Assembly: GCF_900091445.1 (NCBI RefSeq)
Contig: NZ_LT607733.1
Location: 3,674,501 to 3,738,500 of the forward strand
Length of the DNA stretch: 64,000 bases
Direction: 5' to 3'
From: Micromonospora echinofusca
Lineage (GTDB): Bacteria; Actinomycetota; Actinomycetes; Mycobacteriales; Micromonosporaceae
A program made the position numbers and the translations under genes. Below are positions 63,401 to 64,000 of the stretch, piece by piece. Every line of letters starts with the position of its first letter. Position 1 is the first letter of the stretch. Below the pieces are notes generated by a model. The model was not told the DNA's origin, ran no database searches, and worked only from the letters and a program-made list of their open reading frames with translations.

Positions 63401-64000
63401 CACCTCGGTCGGCAGGTCCATGAGGCGGGAGGCGTAGTCGTGGTACATCACACCGGCGAAGACACCCGTCCGGCTGCCCCGCAACCGCTGCGGGTCCAGC
63501 CCCGCCGACTCGAACGACTCCCACGACGCCTCCAGCAGCAACCGCTGCTGCGGGTCCATGGCCAGGGCCTCACGCGGCGAGATACCGAAGAAGCCCGGGT
63601 CGAACTCCGCCGCCCCGTACAGGAAACCACCGTGGCGCGTGTACGACGTGCCGCTGCGGTCCGGGTCGGGGTCGAACAGCGACTCCAGGTCCCAGCCCCG
63701 GTCCGCCGGGAACTCGGAGATCCCGTCCCCACCGCCGGCCAGCAACTCCCACAGTTCGTCAGGCGATTCCACCCCGCCCGGGTAGCGGCAGGCCATGCCC
63801 ACGATGGCGATCGGCTCGTCGGTGCCGACGATGGCACCGGCGACCGGGCCGGCGGCCGAGGCGCGAACGCCGGCCAGCTCCGACCACAGGTGCTCGGCGA
63901 GCACGGCCGGGGTCGGGTAGTCGAACACCAGCGTCGAGGCCAGCCGCAGCCCGGTGGCCGCGTTCAACCGGTTACGCAGGTCCACCGCCGTCAGCGAGTC
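54488..64000 (-). CDS. Type I modular polyketide synthase, gene F (5' end outside window)
   Basis: C-terminal 3170 codons of a multienzyme, ending with TAG at 54488-54490. Seen in order: the second half of an ACP (pantetheine Ser codon 63995-63997), module F1 KS-AT-KR-ACP, module F2 KS-AT-KR-ACP, and a C-terminal docking segment ending IFDFIHRELGG plus a short tail. Both ATs are malonyl-type. The F1 KR looks active and A-type; the F2 KR is degenerate (catalytic Tyr replaced by Gln). At least one more module lies upstream of the window. The docking tail should hand the chain to another subunit; gene E is the obvious candidate from gene order, but this is inference. A hairpin follows 41 nt after the stop. 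Confidence 0.97.
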   Translation of the reverse strand, partial: DSLTAVDLRNRLNAATGLRLASTLVFDYPTPAVLAEHLWSELAGVRASAAGPVAGAIVGTDEPIAIVGMACRYPGGVESPDELWELLAGGGDGISEFPADRGWDLESLFDPDPDRSGTSYTRHGGFLYGAAEFDPGFFGISPREALAMDPQQRLLLEASWESFESAGLDPQRLRGSRTGVFAGVMYHDYASRLMDLPTEVEGYVGTGTSGSVLSGRVAYTFGLEGPAVTVDTACSSSLVALHLAVQALRSGECDLALAGGVTVMATPGTFIEFSRQRGLSQDGRCKSFAASADGTGWSEGVGVLLVQRLSDAQREGRKIYAVVRGTAVNQDGASNGLTAPNGPSQQRVIRQALANARLTAADVDAVEAHGTGTTLGDPIEAQALLATYGQERPQDRPLLLGSVKSNIGHTQAAAGVAGVIKMVMAMRHGVVPSTLHVDEPSPHVDWSAGAVALATEATPWPAVDRPRRAAVSSFGISGTNAHVIIEQPPAETIEGEIVARDVPPLVPVLLSARSDAALAGQAGRWARWLAAEEAPRPLDVAWSSVATRPALEQRAVAVVADRDDLLAALRALDAGEPSGAVVTGTTAVRGQLALLFSGQGAQRAGMGRELSAEFPVFAAALDEVCAQLDPLLPRPLREVLFAEAGSAEAELLDQTVFTQAGLFAVEVALFRLVESFGIVPDMLAGHSIGEVTAAHVAGVLSLADACQLVAARGRLMQALPAGGGMLAVAADETAVAESLAGLTDRVGIAAVNGPAAVVVSGAVDALDEVERVWRDRGVRTRRLTVSHAFHSPLMEPMLAEFRAVLSGLNFEAPLLPVVSNVTGALADADEIRTADYWVRHVREAVRYADGVTALKAAGVDTFLEIGPQSVLTAMAADVLPDDDAVLAVAVQRRDRPETQALLHALAELHVHGVPVTWRQWFADTGARRVDLPTYAFQHQRYWPEGTPAKQAAPEGGDAEFWAAVERGDLAALAAELGDDTEDLDALAPALPLLARWRQHRSRDTALDGWSYRVGWEPVRPAPATRLSGRWLVVTVDSGADAGVAKTLSQAGARVDTLTVSSTLARAELSERLGRISGDGWAGVLCVLPRQDRPLADTPAVPAGAAALLTLTRALTDTGLPGRVWALSRTAMPVTAGERAGDVWAALAWGLGRVVALEQPDRWGGLIDLPDRADRGARAGLVAVLADGTLDQVAVRRNGLFGRRLVPAAPPAGAGWRPAGTVLVTGGTGALGRHVARWLLANGAGEVVLASRRGPAAPGAAELVAELGAVRVVACDVTDRAAIDALVADLPELTAVVHTAGASGGTTPAYEVTDGELSETLAGKVLGAVHLDAACRGRDLDAFVVFSSVAGVWGGGGQAGYAAGNALLDALVAARRAAGLPATALAYGPWAEDGMASGETADGLRRRGFSPLAPDAAVAALGRWVNAPEAAPVIVDVDWSRFVTAFTAARPSHLFDRVAPAVAEEPERPESAAATDGLRARLATLPATGQEALLVDLVRAEAAAVLGHPTTDQVPAGRAFRELGFDSLAAVQLRDRLGRVTGLTLPSTVVFDHPSAAELARFLRTEIVIGADGGPVTGGTTSARPPADEPIAIVSMACRFPGGVSSPQELWRLLADGVDAVTPMPTDRGWDLDALFDSDPERVGTSYTRSGGFLHDVAGFDAAFFGINPREALAMDPQQRLLLHTTWEVFERAGIDPHRVRGSATGVFMGTNGQDYATLLLGARSQVEGYQATGNGASVVSGRLAYSFGLHGPAVTVDTACSSSLVALHLAAQALRSGECDLALAGGVTVMSTPGAFLEFSRQRGLAADGRVKAFAEAADGTGWGEGVGVLLLQRLSDAQRDGNRILAVVRGSAVNQDGASNGLTAPNGPAQQRVIRQALDNAGLTPGDVDVVEAHGTGTTLGDPIEAQALLATYGRERPADRPLWLGSVKSNIGHTQAAAGAASLMKMVLALQHGVLPATLHVDAPTPHVDWTSGTLALLTEARPWTTTDGPRRAGVSSFGISGTNAHVIIEEAPQPAPVAADGEGPEATVGHGEAPRDQRAVALPWPVSAADLPALRAQAGRLADRLATGDDPADLVAWTLADGRAHLGRRATVVAADRATRLAALRALAGGEDHPALVTARRHGGGLAVLFSGQGAQRPGAGRQLYDTFPVFAAALDEVCAALDHQLPQPLKPVLFAADGSAEATLLDETVFTQAGLFALEVALFRLVESFGVVPGHVAGHSIGEITAAHVAGVLSLADAATLVAARGRLMQALPAGGGMLAVAADEAAVAESLAGLTDRVGVAAVNGPTAVVLAGAVDALDGLERLWQERGVRTRRLRVSHAFHSPLMEPMLAEFRTVLDGLTFAAPLLPIVSNLTGRLAEPAEIRTPDYWVRHVREAVRYADGIAALRDAGVDTFLELGPQAVLTAMTAGLLPDDDGGTAVAALRAGADEPTALLSALAVVHGTGRDVDWSAVLAVLAGPRPDPRRLPELPTYAFRPQRYWPTLDAAPTADPVDDAFWRAVTDGDLGRLGLDPDQPLRELLPELESWRRRQRLDGTLAGWRYRITWERRALTGADPGTWLVVAPPHQVTDRVLAALTAGAATVHLLTVDPATATRDGLAADLDRLAAAYQPTALLSLLALDEAPHPEQTALPTGLAANLLLVQAHTGRSGPAVPLWLATTGAVAVDDEPVVHPTQATTWGLGLVAALEHPRHVGGVVDLPAGHDEAAYAALVSALVNVDGEDQLAVRQAGVHARRLVRDTGRPATGDGYQPNGTVLLTGGTGALARHTTDWLGRHGAEVLPLTEPATGKLGDLMEQLAAESRPVTALVHVPAETGSVPLGELTLAGLAADLAATVGDVPRYADELAHRPLDAFVLCTSTTGVWGAGGRAGQSAGDALLHALAANRRHGGLAATAVAWGPWHDDPESAELAQLRRRGLPGLPPELAVEAFGQALRGEAALVVADVRWDRFVPTFASMRPCPLLTGVPEAGAAMPADDDHRPADDEAAAALRERLRPLSPGEREGVLVDLVGGLAAAVLGHTGGAGLEPDRAFREVGFDSMTAVELRNRLRAATGVQLPAAVVFDYPTPAALARHLRDRLAEDGAAAAAPLLAELERLDGVFAADAPDRLTRQKLLVQLQAFVARWGDERGPVEEKPASHTLDDATDAEIFDFIHRELGGPGGNLPGI
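54760..59250 (-). other. Module F2: KS-AT(malonyl)-KR(inactive)-ACP
   Basis: KS 59245-57965, Cys in DTACSSS near 58720. AT 57610-56560 with GHSIG and HAFH, malonyl. KR 55745-55100: the cofactor motif is nearly normal (TGGTGALA), but the catalytic stretch reads GRAGQSAGD, so Tyr is Gln (codon 55376-55378) and the conserved Asn is Asp (55364-55366), and the part between the cofactor motif and the active site is shortened. ACP 55020-54760 with GFDSM. A beta-keto group is expected to remain. Confidence 0.9.
59300..63825 (-). other. Module F1: KS-AT(malonyl)-KR(A-type)-ACP
   Basis: KS 63815-62545, complete, with GVMYHDYA; nearly the same as the D2 KS. AT 62225-61195 with GHSIG and HAFH, malonyl. 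KR 60345-59660: TGGTGALG, no LDD, Trp and catalytic Tyr in [15 protein letters not shown]1-type, L-hydroxyl expected. ACP 59580-59300 (GFDSL). Up to AVVHTAG its KR matches B1, then the two diverge. Confidence 0.9.
62540..63740. repeat. KS tract closely similar to 37375-38560 (copy in F1)
   Basis: Partner of the D2 tract, about 25 kb away in another gene. Confidence 0.75.
63870..64000 (-). other. ACP of the module before F1 (C-terminal half)
   Basis: Reads DSLTAVDLRNRL and continues to the usual LVFDYPTP stretch. The attachment Ser is the second visible codon (63995-63997). Its module is outside the window. Confidence 0.85.

Overview
The window is one continuous stretch of a very large modular type I polyketide synthase (PKS) locus from a high-GC actinomycete. 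GC content is very high throughout, codons mostly end in C or G, and starts are ATG or GTG. The style recalls Micromonosporaceae or Streptomyces, but no marker here fixes the genus. Every real gene lies on the minus strand. Very long open frames on the plus strand are GC-driven shadows of these genes.

Layout, in direction of transcription (right to left): a 5'-truncated PKS gene, called F here (54488 to beyond 64000); a 347-bp gap holding a strong terminator-like hairpin and a candidate promoter with phased repeats; then five PKS genes 41-47 bp apart that look like one transcription unit: E (44076-54140), D (29474-44032), C (18243-29432), B (4070-18196) and A (starts at 4022, runs off the left edge). 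No tailoring, regulatory, transport, RNA or mobile-element gene is present. There is no loading module and no thioesterase, so both ends of the assembly line lie outside.

Modules read from the domains: F: (ACP) / KS-AT(mal)-KR(A)-ACP / KS-AT(mal)-KR(inactive)-ACP. E: KS-AT(mal)-KR(A)-ACP / KS-AT(null)-DH-KR(Tyr to His)-ACP. D: KS-AT(mal)-DH-KR-ACP / KS-AT(null)-KR(A)-ACP / KS-AT(mal)-KR(A)-ACP. C: KS-AT(mal)-KR(A)-ACP / KS-AT(methylmalonyl)-DH-ER-KR-ACP. B: KS-AT(mal)-KR(B)-ACP / KS-AT(mmal)-KR(B)-ACP / KS-AT(mmal)-KR(B)-ACP. A: KS-AT(mal)-DH- and then cut. If gene order equals use order, the chain is polyol-like, largely acetate-derived, with alkenes, one ketone position and three methyl branches. 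I cannot name the product.

The most unusual feature is two modules (E2 and D2) whose acyltransferases have lost the catalytic serine and the same internal segment, while their KS and ACP look intact. E2 also carries an altered KR. These modules are either skipped or loaded in trans. Other points of interest are a KR pair (B1/F1) that looks like a natural half-domain swap at the stereochemistry motif, near-identical tracts shared between distant modules, and patches of different codon use consistent with gene conversion.
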